Assembly: GCA_018815265.1 (NCBI GenBank)
Contig: JAHIYG010000302.1
Coordinates: 1 to 8,592, forward strand
Length of the DNA stretch: 8,592 nt
Direction: 5' to 3'
Origin: Candidatus Altarchaeota archaeon
GTDB lineage: Archaea; Altiarchaeota; Altiarchaeia; IMC4; SCGC-AAA252-I15
The notes under the pieces are model-generated. The model was given only the letters and a program-made list of their open reading frames with translations. It did not search any database and was not told where the DNA came from. Below, piece after piece: positions 1 through 6,003 of this stretch. Made by a program: the position numbers and the translations under genes. Numbering within the stretch: position 1 is the stretch's first letter; every line of letters starts with the position of its first letter.

Positions 1-1585
1 AGTAGCTGTAGGTGTAGTATATGCCACAGTGGTATGCGTCCTCTCCCACGCAAGCCGTTATGTGCCTGTTGTCTGGGGCATATATTTGGTTGACATCCTT
101 AAGCGAGGGATCCAGGTATATCCAACCGTTGTCGTAGTATTCAGCCCATGCATGGCCGTTCAATGTGGTTTGGTTGTAGCTGGTCCCTGTTATGCGCCTT
201 GCAGGTATGTGCGCACACCTGGAAAGCGACACAAAAAGGTCGGCATGCTCATCACAGGCTCCGTATCCGTTGTCAAAGCCGTATTGCGCCCCCAACTCTT
301 CACGGTTTATTTTGTATCTGAGGTTTTTGACCATCCACTCGACAATGCTGCTCACAGTCATTGCTGTGCCGTTTGAATGCCACCTCAGCTGATCGGATTT
401 AAAGCAGATATCATCGCTTAATGGGGACATCTCGTTTTCCAACAGGTAGATGAGGCTGAAGAAGTCCCGGTCAGCCCTTACTGGGGGATTCACTATGTTC
501 AACTCCAGCGTATGTGTAATCTTCAGCTCCCGGACAGTTGTGCCTGAAAGACGCATCTTGTATATGTATTGAATGTTACCTTCCTCGGTTGTTTTGACAT
601 AGTCTGGCTTTGGGTCTAAGTATGTAGCCAAAATCTTCTGTACAGGCGGATAGTTTATTGCAGGAGAAGACACATTAAGGTTCAAGTCTACCGAGCCACC
701 GCTTGATTTTACAGTCACATATTTTGTCACATTATAGACTACCGTGCAGTCTCTGTCACATACCCCTCCGCAGTCAACCGCATCCTCACCTGCGTCAAAG
801 ACATAGTTCCTGCACTGCTTGAGGTTAACATTCACCTGAGATACCATGTCATTATACGCAGACACGAACTGCCGCTCCTTAGTGGCTGAATCCTCAAGTA
901 GGCCATTTGAGAGAATTCGTTCGCTGTCTTTCCCAGTGTTCATGTAAAGGGCCATATGGTAGAGTGAGGACTGGTAGTTCTCGATTGATTGAGTGAGAGT
1001 TACTCCAAGCGATGCCATGTTCCGTGGGGCAGAGTAGTTCAGAATCAATCCCTTCAAAACATCAAGGTCGCTGTAGGAACTCAAGGCCATGTCCTTCAAT
1101 GCATCCCTGTTTCTGTCAGTGTTGTATGCATTCATCGCAGAGGAATACTGCAAGGTGATGTTTTGATATCCACTGTGGACGAAACCCAGACGCTCAAGAT
1201 ATCTAAGGCTCGCTGATTTGCAGGACTTACACGGCCCCCCGCAGTCGACACCCTCCTCTCCCTGATCCTTGATGCCGTCAAAACATGTTGGTTGACAGTC
1301 CCTAGGACATGTCAAGTAACCCTCATTGAAGTCGCAGAATCCATTTCCACAGCAATCCTTAAGCCTTGAGGGGGTGCATTCACCTGAAAAACACCCGTAT
1401 TGTATGCAACCTCCACTTCCGTAGCATCCCTCGACCGGCCCATCCAACGGCTTGTTAGTGCACACTCCATTTGAACACACATCCTCGGTGCATGGGTTCC
1501 CATCATCGCATCTACTGCAGGGATCAATTGAGTCCATGCAACCGAGTAGGAGTAAAACAGCAAACAAAGGTAGGATATTCTTCAT
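1..1585 (-). CDS. Cys-rich lipoprotein with transglutaminase-like domain (3' end beyond window)
   Basis: The frame is open from ATG 1585 to the left edge: 528 residues seen, C-terminus missing. Residues 1-16 form a lipoprotein signal (hydrophobic core, LLLLGC, lipidated Cys16), so the protein should be anchored outside the membrane. Residues 23-122 are Cys-rich: a DDGNPCTEDVC-type repeat, a CGNGFCDFNEG module (79-97) and a DGIKDQGEEGVDCGG module (101-122). A related VDCGG module recurs at 258-280 with the same leading Cys spacing, flanking a helical stretch (125-257). Residues about 408-500 match the transglutaminase-like fold: GACDEHADLF with Cys444, IPARRITG, NGHAWAEYY with His478, and WIYLDPS with Asp492, a complete Cys-His-Asp triad. 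Such domains act as proteases, peptide ligases or amidases on surface proteins or wall polymers; the substrate is unknown. The start overlaps the upstream stop (ATGA) and follows AGGTGGAG, suggesting translational coupling. Confidence 0.88.
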   Translation of the reverse strand, partial: MKNILPLFAVLLLLGCMDSIDPCSRCDDGNPCTEDVCSNGVCTNKPLDGPVEGCYGSGGCIQYGCFSGECTPSRLKDCCGNGFCDFNEGYLTCPRDCQPTCFDGIKDQGEEGVDCGGPCKSCKSASLRYLERLGFVHSGYQNITLQYSSAMNAYNTDRNRDALKDMALSSYSDLDVLKGLILNYSAPRNMASLGVTLTQSIENYQSSLYHMALYMNTGKDSERILSNGLLEDSATKERQFVSAYNDMVSQVNVNLKQCRNYVFDAGEDAVDCGGVCDRDCTVVYNVTKYVTVKSSGGSVDLNLNVSSPAINYPPVQKILATYLDPKPDYVKTTEEGNIQYIYKMRLSGTTVRELKITHTLELNIVNPPVRADRDFFSLIYLLENEMSPLSDDICFKSDQLRWHSNGTAMTVSSIVEWMVKNLRYKINREELGAQYGFDNGYGACDEHADLFVSLSRCAHIPARRITGTSYNQTTLNGHAWAEYYDNGWIYLDPSLKDVNQIYAPDNRHITACVGEDAYHCGIYYTYSY

Positions 1586-2034
1586 TCTCCACCTTCCGCC
1601 TTAGGCGGGTTTTGGCGGCCCTTTATGTCAGACACGTCTATGTAGTGCCTAACGTATTTTTTTATCGCTTCAGGATCAGGTTCGTCCTTCTTGCCAAAGT
1701 CAAAAACAGGCGCTTGAGATTTCCCCTCTTCTTGTATCAGCTTCGAAAACAACACCATGAGGCGCCTGAAATCCCTCCCCTCAGAACCCAAAACATAATC
1801 CTGCAAAGACATAATGTCGTCTTCTGACAACCCCTGCTTCAGTTTAGCAGATGCCTTTATGCTGTCTCCTTCATCGACGACAAATCCTGACTCAGTGAGG
1901 AAACCCAGTGTTTTGGTGAGATCGCCCATGTGAGAAGTCAACTCATTAAATTTAGACTTTTGAATGACTTCATCAGTGCTTAAGCGCTCTAAAATCAAAC
2001 AAACCGCCGCGGAAAGAGAATGATTTTTTTCCAC
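1582..2034 (-). CDS. Hypothetical protein, possible N-terminal winged helix
   Basis: This 150-aa protein is not recognised. Residues about 6-66 are helical with a helix-turn-helix-like pattern (AAVCLILERL, then FNELTSHMGDLTKTLGFLTESGFVV), which could be a winged-helix domain; this is inference. The rest is charged and helical, with an acidic/Lys-rich stretch (FGKKDEPDPEAIKKYVRHYI) and a polar tail (GRQNPPKAEGGE). No signal peptide or membrane span is visible, so it is probably cytoplasmic. The only start is GTG at 2034, because an in-frame TAA lies four codons upstream. The GTG is nested in ATGTGG. No Shine-Dalgarno is visible and a weak TATA-like stretch lies about 25 nt upstream, so the message may be leaderless. 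Its stop overlaps the next gene's ATG, so it shares an operon with the surface transglutaminase-like lipoprotein. Confidence 0.75.
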   Translation of the reverse strand: MEKNHSLSAAVCLILERLSTDEVIQKSKFNELTSHMGDLTKTLGFLTESGFVVDEGDSIKASAKLKQGLSEDDIMSLQDYVLGSEGRDFRRLMVLFSKLIQEEGKSQAPVFDFGKKDEPDPEAIKKYVRHYIDVSDIKGRQNPPKAEGGE

Positions 2035-2054
2035 ATACCATAATTATGAAGTAA

Positions 2055-2063
2055 TCTAAATAT
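2055..2063 (-). promoter_or_regulatory. Candidate TATA box for the 150-aa hypothetical
   Basis: The minus strand reads ATATTTAGA, centred about 25 nt upstream of the GTG at 2034. That distance would place transcription initiation at or next to the start codon (leaderless). It is a poor match to the archaeal TATA consensus and is offered only because no ribosome binding site is visible. Confidence 0.3.
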
Positions 2064-2081
2064 GCAACTAAAACATTGGAT

Positions 2082-2306
2082 TCACTTAAGCTCTGCAAAC
2101 AATGCTATGAACTTCCTCTTAAGCCTTATTTTATCCTCTCGCATAAGCCAGCCGACGGCAAGCAAAACATCCCAAGGCCACAGTTTTGCTGAGAACGCAA
2201 TCCCCATGACAGACATTGGAGAAGCCCTCTTCTCAAGTGTCTTATACACAACGCCTGCCAGATGGCCTATGTGGGCGTGGGTGTCTTTTGCCATATAAAA
2301 CATCAT
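2082..2306 (-). CDS. Winged helix-turn-helix protein, DUF2582 family
   Basis: This 74-aa protein resembles DUF2582-type winged-helix proteins in outline: an N-terminal IGHLAGVVYKTL helix and a recognition region ending in LLAVGWLMREDKIRL, the family's characteristic LxALGWLxREgKI-like stretch. These are small proteins presumed to bind DNA; no specific target is known. The first possible start is ATG 2306 (ATGATG). The ATG at 2294 (Met5, MAKDTHAHIG) fits the family start better, and a TTTTTATTT stretch lies about 25 nt upstream of it, so the true protein may be 70 aa. It lies 47 bp upstream of the 150-aa gene on the same strand and diverges from the exported-protein gene on the plus strand with only 25 bp between. 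An overlapping plus-strand frame (2062-2298) has no family resemblance and was rejected. Confidence 0.72.
   Translation of the reverse strand: MMFYMAKDTHAHIGHLAGVVYKTLEKRASPMSVMGIAFSAKLWPWDVLLAVGWLMREDKIRLKRKFIALFAELK
2293..2300 (+). promoter_or_regulatory. Candidate TATA box for the exported protein / priL unit
   Basis: ATATAAAA lies 32-39 nt upstream of ATG 2332, which would start a transcript near 2321-2323 with a leader of about 10 nt. The leader contains GTGAG, a weak ribosome-binding match. The box falls inside the coding region of the divergent winged-helix gene, so the two promoters overlap and could be jointly controlled. Confidence 0.4.
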
Positions 2307-2331
2307 AAAACAAAAAATAAAAACACGTGAG

Positions 2332-3231
2332 ATGACAGGGGAGATAGAAAAAGCAGTGGTGTGGTCGCTGGTTGTGGCTGCAGCATTGCTAATGGTTGTT
2401 ATGGCTTCCTACTCAGGGTATTCAATGAAGGGTTACTCGCTCACAAGGTATCCTGGTGAAAACGGCACAGTAACATTGTGCATTGAAGGAGAGGTCACAC
2501 CAACAAACCAGACCATATCAGTGGCAACGAGCGAACCAGGCAATGTATGGATTAAGGCAAACAACAAGCAAGTAGTAAATGAGACAGTAGAAGAAAACAA
2601 GACATATCACCTGGACAATTTGTTTCTTGGATGCAATCTATTGGAGTACGGCTCATACGACGTAAACGAGTCGTTCGACTTCAGGATATCCTATGTATCA
2701 CACTATCGTCCTGAGATAGTTTATCTTGAGTCTGCGAACATGAAAGCCGAGTCAATAGTAAGATACAGAATATCTGTTAAGGACAGTCTGAACAATCCAG
2801 TGGAAAAAACATGGCTTAACATAACAGACATATCAGGAAAGAGGGAGGTGCCTTTTGCATACTTGGTCTACAGCGGCCCGGCAAAAGACCATATGATGCC
2901 TAACCCATCAGATTATCGGGCAGTCATGCAGGTTTCTGACGGAGTAGCTATGTCAGACATATACGAAGCCAAATACACGACGCACGTCATACAGATGGAC
3001 CTACAAACCAACGCAGTGAGAATAGCCGAGCTCAAAGACGACGAACCCGTGGAATACGATGGACTTTACCCTCCTGCAATAATCGCAGACGAGCATGTAA
3101 GCATAAAGGGGTTTAAGAGGTCCTTGAACGGATTATACATCACCTCAAAAAAGGCAACTTATTACATGGTATACCTGGCAAGAAAGATTAGCTTTGGCAT
3201 AGAATCATTTTTTTATAAAATCACGTCGTAA
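2332..3231 (+). CDS. Single-span exported protein with N-glycosylation sequons, unknown function
   Basis: This 299-aa protein has a hydrophobic span at residues 8-27 after a short charged N-terminus. No clear cleavage site is visible, so it is probably a signal anchor with the bulk outside the cell. The ectodomain carries six N-X-S/T sequons (N44, N59, N83, N89, N112, N163) and two cysteines (50 and 101) that could form a disulfide. Residues 44-54 (NGTVTLCIEGE) resemble beta-strand openings seen in archaeal surface proteins, and the stretch to about 170 looks like one or two Ig-like beta domains; this is inference. The tail (about 262-299) is basic and aromatic, possibly membrane-associated. 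No family was recognised. It ends 10 nt before priL, so the two are probably co-transcribed although no functional link is obvious. Confidence 0.8.
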   Translation: MTGEIEKAVVWSLVVAAALLMVVMASYSGYSMKGYSLTRYPGENGTVTLCIEGEVTPTNQTISVATSEPGNVWIKANNKQVVNETVEENKTYHLDNLFLGCNLLEYGSYDVNESFDFRISYVSHYRPEIVYLESANMKAESIVRYRISVKDSLNNPVEKTWLNITDISGKREVPFAYLVYSGPAKDHMMPNPSDYRAVMQVSDGVAMSDIYEAKYTTHVIQMDLQTNAVRIAELKDDEPVEYDGLYPPAIIADEHVSIKGFKRSLNGLYITSKKATYYMVYLARKISFGIESFFYKITS

Positions 3232-3241
3232 GAGGAATGAT

Positions 3242-4243
3242 ATGGAGGACTATGACCTTGTTGAACTGGCCAAATACCCGTTCACTTCTAAAGCCAAAAA
3301 ATACGTGTCCTCCTTAGAACTCACGTTAGACGATATCGCAGGACACAACATATACTCCCAAGCATTCAACATAGGGGCTGAAAAAGTATTGAACGCCGCA
3401 AAAAACGATGAAATAAAAGGATTCAGCAGAAGAGACAAACTAGATTTGACGCTGGAGGTACTCTCCTACCCCATAGCGAGGATGTTATCCCAGTCAATGG
3501 GCAGACACACAGCACAAAAATACGCTGAATCAGAGGCGGAGCGGATTTACCAATCTTTGAGGCATGAGAAAAAGGAGGTTATTACAGAAATAGCAAAGGA
3601 TGCAGGGTTTGAACTGTCATCATCTATTGCGTTGCCCAAATACCTGTCACTCACTTCGGCTCTTGCAAAGAAAAACCCGAGATTAAAGCTCATAAACAGG
3701 ACGATAAAAAAGGGATTAGTTGAAGTAGATGATGATGAGATGCCACTGTTCATAAAGCAGGCGATAAAGAACAAAATCATGGAACCAGTAGACACTACAA
3801 AGATACCGAACTCCATCAAAAAGCATGCAAACGAACTAAAAATCCTGCTCTCTGGAGAGAGAAAGATAGCAAGCATCGACGAAATCGATTCATCTGCGCT
3901 GCCACCATGCATGACAAACATGATATCAGCCCTGGAGGACGGCATCGCATCGCACAATGGAATGTTCATACTAGCTACCTTCTTATCTAACCTTGGCTTG
4001 GAAGAGGAGAAAGTACTTACGATATTTTCAAAATCCCCCAAATACGACGAGGAAAAGGCAAGATATCAACTCAGATACATAACAGGGGATGCTACAGGAA
4101 CAAAATACACCTGTCCCACCTGCGCCACCATAAAATCCTCAGGCCTCTGCAGATGGGACTGCAAAGTAAAGCACCCGCTACAATATTACAGACGCCATTC
4201 AAAGTCAAAGGTTATAAAGAGGGGAAAAAATAGAGGGCTTTGA
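3242..4243 (+). CDS. priL: DNA primase large subunit PriL
   Basis: PriL is the regulatory subunit of the archaeal/eukaryotic primase. It binds PriS and carries a 4Fe-4S cluster needed for primer initiation at the replication fork. The 333 aa have the expected order: helical N-terminal domain (YPF at 12-14, SYPIARML at 75-82), then the Fe-S C-terminal domain with LPPCMTNM (Cys223), YTCPTC (Cys291 and Cys294), GLC (Cys303), DC (Cys307) and the terminal HPLQYYRR (311-318). The likely ligands are Cys223, one of Cys291/Cys294 (Cys294 fits best), Cys303 and Cys307. GAGG lies 5 nt before ATG 3242. No priS is in the window. The last codons and the TGA lie inside the inverted-repeat element that begins near 4229, so the extreme C-terminus (RGL) is supplied by that element. 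Confidence 0.95.
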   Translation: MEDYDLVELAKYPFTSKAKKYVSSLELTLDDIAGHNIYSQAFNIGAEKVLNAAKNDEIKGFSRRDKLDLTLEVLSYPIARMLSQSMGRHTAQKYAESEAERIYQSLRHEKKEVITEIAKDAGFELSSSIALPKYLSLTSALAKKNPRLKLINRTIKKGLVEVDDDEMPLFIKQAIKNKIMEPVDTTKIPNSIKKHANELKILLSGERKIASIDEIDSSALPPCMTNMISALEDGIASHNGMFILATFLSNLGLEEEKVLTIFSKSPKYDEEKARYQLRYITGDATGTKYTCPTCATIKSSGLCRWDCKVKHPLQYYRRHSKSKVIKRGKNRGL

Positions 4244-4333
4244 TTAACCAGAGTGATATCTGTAAAAGAGTGCTACAGACGTAATCAAAGCCCGCTATAC
4301 GTGTTTTGATATATAAGTCAAAACCCTAAATAA
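4229..4333 (+). repeat. Two-hairpin repeat element, copy 1
   Basis: The element opens with AGAGGGCTTTGATTAACC across the priL stop codon. A perfect 12-bp inverted repeat (GGGCTTTGATTA at 4235-4246, TAATCAAAGCCC at 4282-4293) encloses 35 nt, which hold an inner 6-bp stem (TCTGTA 4259-4264 / TACAGA 4274-4279). After a 7-9 nt spacer, a second inverted repeat follows: GTTTTGA (4303-4309) / TCAAAAC (4318-4324), enclosing TATATAAG. Then comes CCCTAAATAA. The minus-strand copy at 7863-7757 has the same order, spacing and flanking bases. It may be a dispersed repeat, a structured RNA or a paired operator. Confidence 0.72.
4310..4317 (+). promoter_or_regulatory. TATA box inside a palindrome
   Basis: TATATAAG is centred 26 nt upstream of ATG 4340, ideal for a leaderless archaeal transcript of the small membrane protein. 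It is exactly framed by the inverted repeat GTTTTGA / TCAAAAC. A protein bound to that palindrome would block TBP access, so repression is a natural guess. Confidence 0.68.
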
Positions 4334-4339
4334 CATCCC

Positions 4340-4654
4340 ATGGACAAACTATTCAGAGTCAATCTTGAGCGCTCCAGAATCTACTGGCAATACTACAAAA
4401 GCATGTTTCAGGTTTTTTCCCACGCAATAATCGCATGCATGATATCCACTGCAATAATATACTCCGCGGGAGGCATAGACCTGCTTTTGACAGCGGGCGT
4501 CATAGCATTGCTCTTCCTGTTCATAGTACTTCTATCTGCTCTTATGAGCCTGACAATCTGGCGACATGAAAACAAACACCTTGACGAGTTACTTGTAGAA
4601 TACGAACAACCGCCTGAAGAGCCCCTTATGCCACCAGGAACTCCGCTGGTATAA
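4340..4654 (+). CDS. Small two-TM membrane protein, unknown function
   Basis: This 104-aa protein has a basic, aromatic N-terminus (residues 1-23), two predicted membrane spans (about 24-42 and 46-73) joined by a very short turn (SAGG), and an acidic, proline-rich tail (YEQPPEEPLMPPGTPLV). The two spans form a helical hairpin with both ends probably in the cytoplasm, given the Arg/Lys-rich N-terminus. No family was recognised and no catalytic motif is visible. ATG 4340 was chosen because TATATAAG lies about 26 nt upstream with no Shine-Dalgarno, the leaderless pattern. The gene follows priL after a 96-nt gap filled by the repeat element. The next gene's TATA box overlaps its stop codon. Confidence 0.75.
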   Translation: MDKLFRVNLERSRIYWQYYKSMFQVFSHAIIACMISTAIIYSAGGIDLLLTAGVIALLFLFIVLLSALMSLTIWRHENKHLDELLVEYEQPPEEPLMPPGTPLV

Positions 4655-4657
4655 AAG
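4650..4657 (+). promoter_or_regulatory. TATA box of the receiver-domain protein
   Basis: TATAAAAG spans the stop codon of the small membrane protein (TAA at 4652-4654) and is centred 28 nt upstream of ATG 4682. No ribosome binding site lies between, so a leaderless or nearly leaderless mRNA is likely. Confidence 0.65.
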
Positions 4658-4681
4658 CACACACTTCCGAGATAGCTATTG

Positions 4682-5968
4682 ATGGTACATAAACAGGCTC
4701 AAATACCTGGTGAACCGCACCTTCCTGAATTAAAAAGTAGAGGACAAGAGGCAGTCACACACAGAGGCTTCAACCCAAAAGACATAGTGGATGGGATGCT
4801 TAGGGGTGAAAGCATTCTTGGGAAGGTAATACAGCCGCTTGTAAACGACCTTGCCGCACTTCCCCAAGAACGGCAGGTCGAATCAGTTGAGACACTAGGT
4901 TTAATTCATTCCTTCCTGAAGGGGGAAAACTTAGCTGACGTCGAATTGACAAGGGAGGACATACTTTTCCTCATAACAACAAAGGTCGGCGACCTACTCA
5001 GGCGACCGGTGTTGCACGGTATGTTCGCTGACAAGATAGAAGCTGAAATAGAAACATCCAATGCCACAGAAGAAACCGTGAAAGGTCATCTTGTCACATC
5101 AGCGCGAGCTAGCAGGTGGAGCAGATTCATCTCAGAACCTGCGGTTGCTGAAAAAATCAAGGATGCCAAGGGGCTTGAAGACGTTTACATAGACATGGAA
5201 GATAAGGCTGCTGAACTGGCAGATGCCATCGGCGCAAGCCCAAAGAAAGCCTACCTCATCACAATGAAGACCTTCCATATAGCGAAGAATATGAGGGAAA
5301 CCAACCTTCCAAAGGTTAGGGATGACTTTAACTGGTACACTGAAACACAACAGGGGAGGAAGGATAAGTCTGTCGAATTCTATACAGACCCGGGCCACGC
5401 ATTCAACCAGGGGTACGACGTCATGTTCATCCGCAGATACGTCAAGGCAAAATCCGAAATCCGATTCTCCTCAACCATGCCTGCATTTTTGCGAGAGACC
5501 TCCTTTATGCTCGTCGAAGACAACCCAGTACACGGCCTGCTTGCAGACATCATCTTAACAGCTGAAAACGCCAAAGCATACGCCCCAGACAAAAAGGATG
5601 AATCAACTGAGCCGCTTACCAAAAAATCAGAGTCAAAAGGCAGATACACGTCGGCAGAGAGGGCGCTTGATGTGATGTATGGAGCGGCAAACACTAGCGG
5701 AAGTCACCCAGACGTCATACTCGCAGACATAGAATTGCTGGGCAAAATGAGGGGTATAGAATTTATAAGGGAGGTCCACAGGAGAGAAGTAGCAGCAGGT
5801 AGGAAGCCCATGATAATGATGGTCTACTCATCAAACCCAAGACCATATACGGAAGATATAAAGAGGCTAAAGGATGAGGGGATCATCGCAGACCACTGGC
5901 ACAAAGAAGACTTCACACCTGAGAAATTGATAGAAACAGTGAATGAACAGATGAAAGCACAAAGCTGA
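4682..5968 (+). CDS. Orphan protein with C-terminal response-regulator receiver domain
   Basis: This is a 428-aa cytoplasmic protein. Residues about 273-425 fit the receiver (REC) fold: FMLVEDNP with the acidic pair Glu279/Asp280, VILADIEL with Asp349 as the phospho-acceptor, the GIEFIREV helix, MMVYSSNP with Ser383/Ser384 as the switch residue, and HWHKEDF with Lys408, followed by a final helix. REC domains accept a phosphoryl group from a histidine kinase. The domain is larger than usual because about 35 polar, Lys/Glu/Ser-rich residues (about 294-328) are inserted before the second helix. Residues 1-270 are mostly helical and not recognised, with no DNA-binding or enzymatic motif seen. The receiver is C-terminal, the reverse of the usual order, and no kinase gene is in the window. 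ATG 4682 is preferred over in-frame TTG 4679 because of the TATA box spacing. Confidence 0.82.
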   Translation: MVHKQAQIPGEPHLPELKSRGQEAVTHRGFNPKDIVDGMLRGESILGKVIQPLVNDLAALPQERQVESVETLGLIHSFLKGENLADVELTREDILFLITTKVGDLLRRPVLHGMFADKIEAEIETSNATEETVKGHLVTSARASRWSRFISEPAVAEKIKDAKGLEDVYIDMEDKAAELADAIGASPKKAYLITMKTFHIAKNMRETNLPKVRDDFNWYTETQQGRKDKSVEFYTDPGHAFNQGYDVMFIRRYVKAKSEIRFSSTMPAFLRETSFMLVEDNPVHGLLADIILTAENAKAYAPDKKDESTEPLTKKSESKGRYTSAERALDVMYGAANTSGSHPDVILADIELLGKMRGIEFIREVHRREVAAGRKPMIMMVYSSNPRPYTEDIKRLKDEGIIADHWHKEDFTPEKLIETVNEQMKAQS

Positions 5969-6003
5969 ATGAAGGAACAAAGGAGCCGGGGAATACATAG
6001 AAT
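5969..6003. other. Short convergent intergenic gap
   Basis: 35 bp separate the plus-strand receiver-domain gene from the minus-strand hisB. I see no stem-loop or T-run that would make a convincing terminator on either strand. Confidence 0.5.

Noticed and set aside
29..376. Plus-strand open frame opposite the transglutaminase-like domain
   Set aside because: The minus-strand frame carries the catalytic triad in order and continues for 528 residues from a coupled start.
2062..2298. Plus-strand 78-aa open frame opposite the winged-helix gene
   Set aside because: It has no recognisable domain, while the minus-strand reading matches a DUF2582-type winged helix and sits in an operon.
3547..4041. 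Minus-strand 164-aa open frame inside priL
   Set aside because: The plus strand encodes clear PriL with its Fe-S cysteines; the antisense frame is a composition shadow rich in Ser and Phe.
4235..4293. C/D-box or H/ACA guide RNA
   Set aside because: GTGATAT only loosely resembles a C box, no CTGA D box is correctly placed, no ACA follows the hairpin, and the internal loop is too asymmetric for a pseudouridylation pocket.
4235..4293. Simple intrinsic terminator
   Set aside because: The stem encloses 35 nt and is not followed by a T-run; archaeal termination usually relies on T-rich stretches.
4229..4333. Replication origin next to a primase gene
   Set aside because: The repeats do not resemble origin recognition boxes, there is no orc1/cdc6 gene, and the second copy lies far from replication genes.
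5380..5694. Minus-strand 104-aa open frame inside the receiver-domain gene
   Set aside because: It lies opposite the part of the gene with REC motifs and shows no family features.
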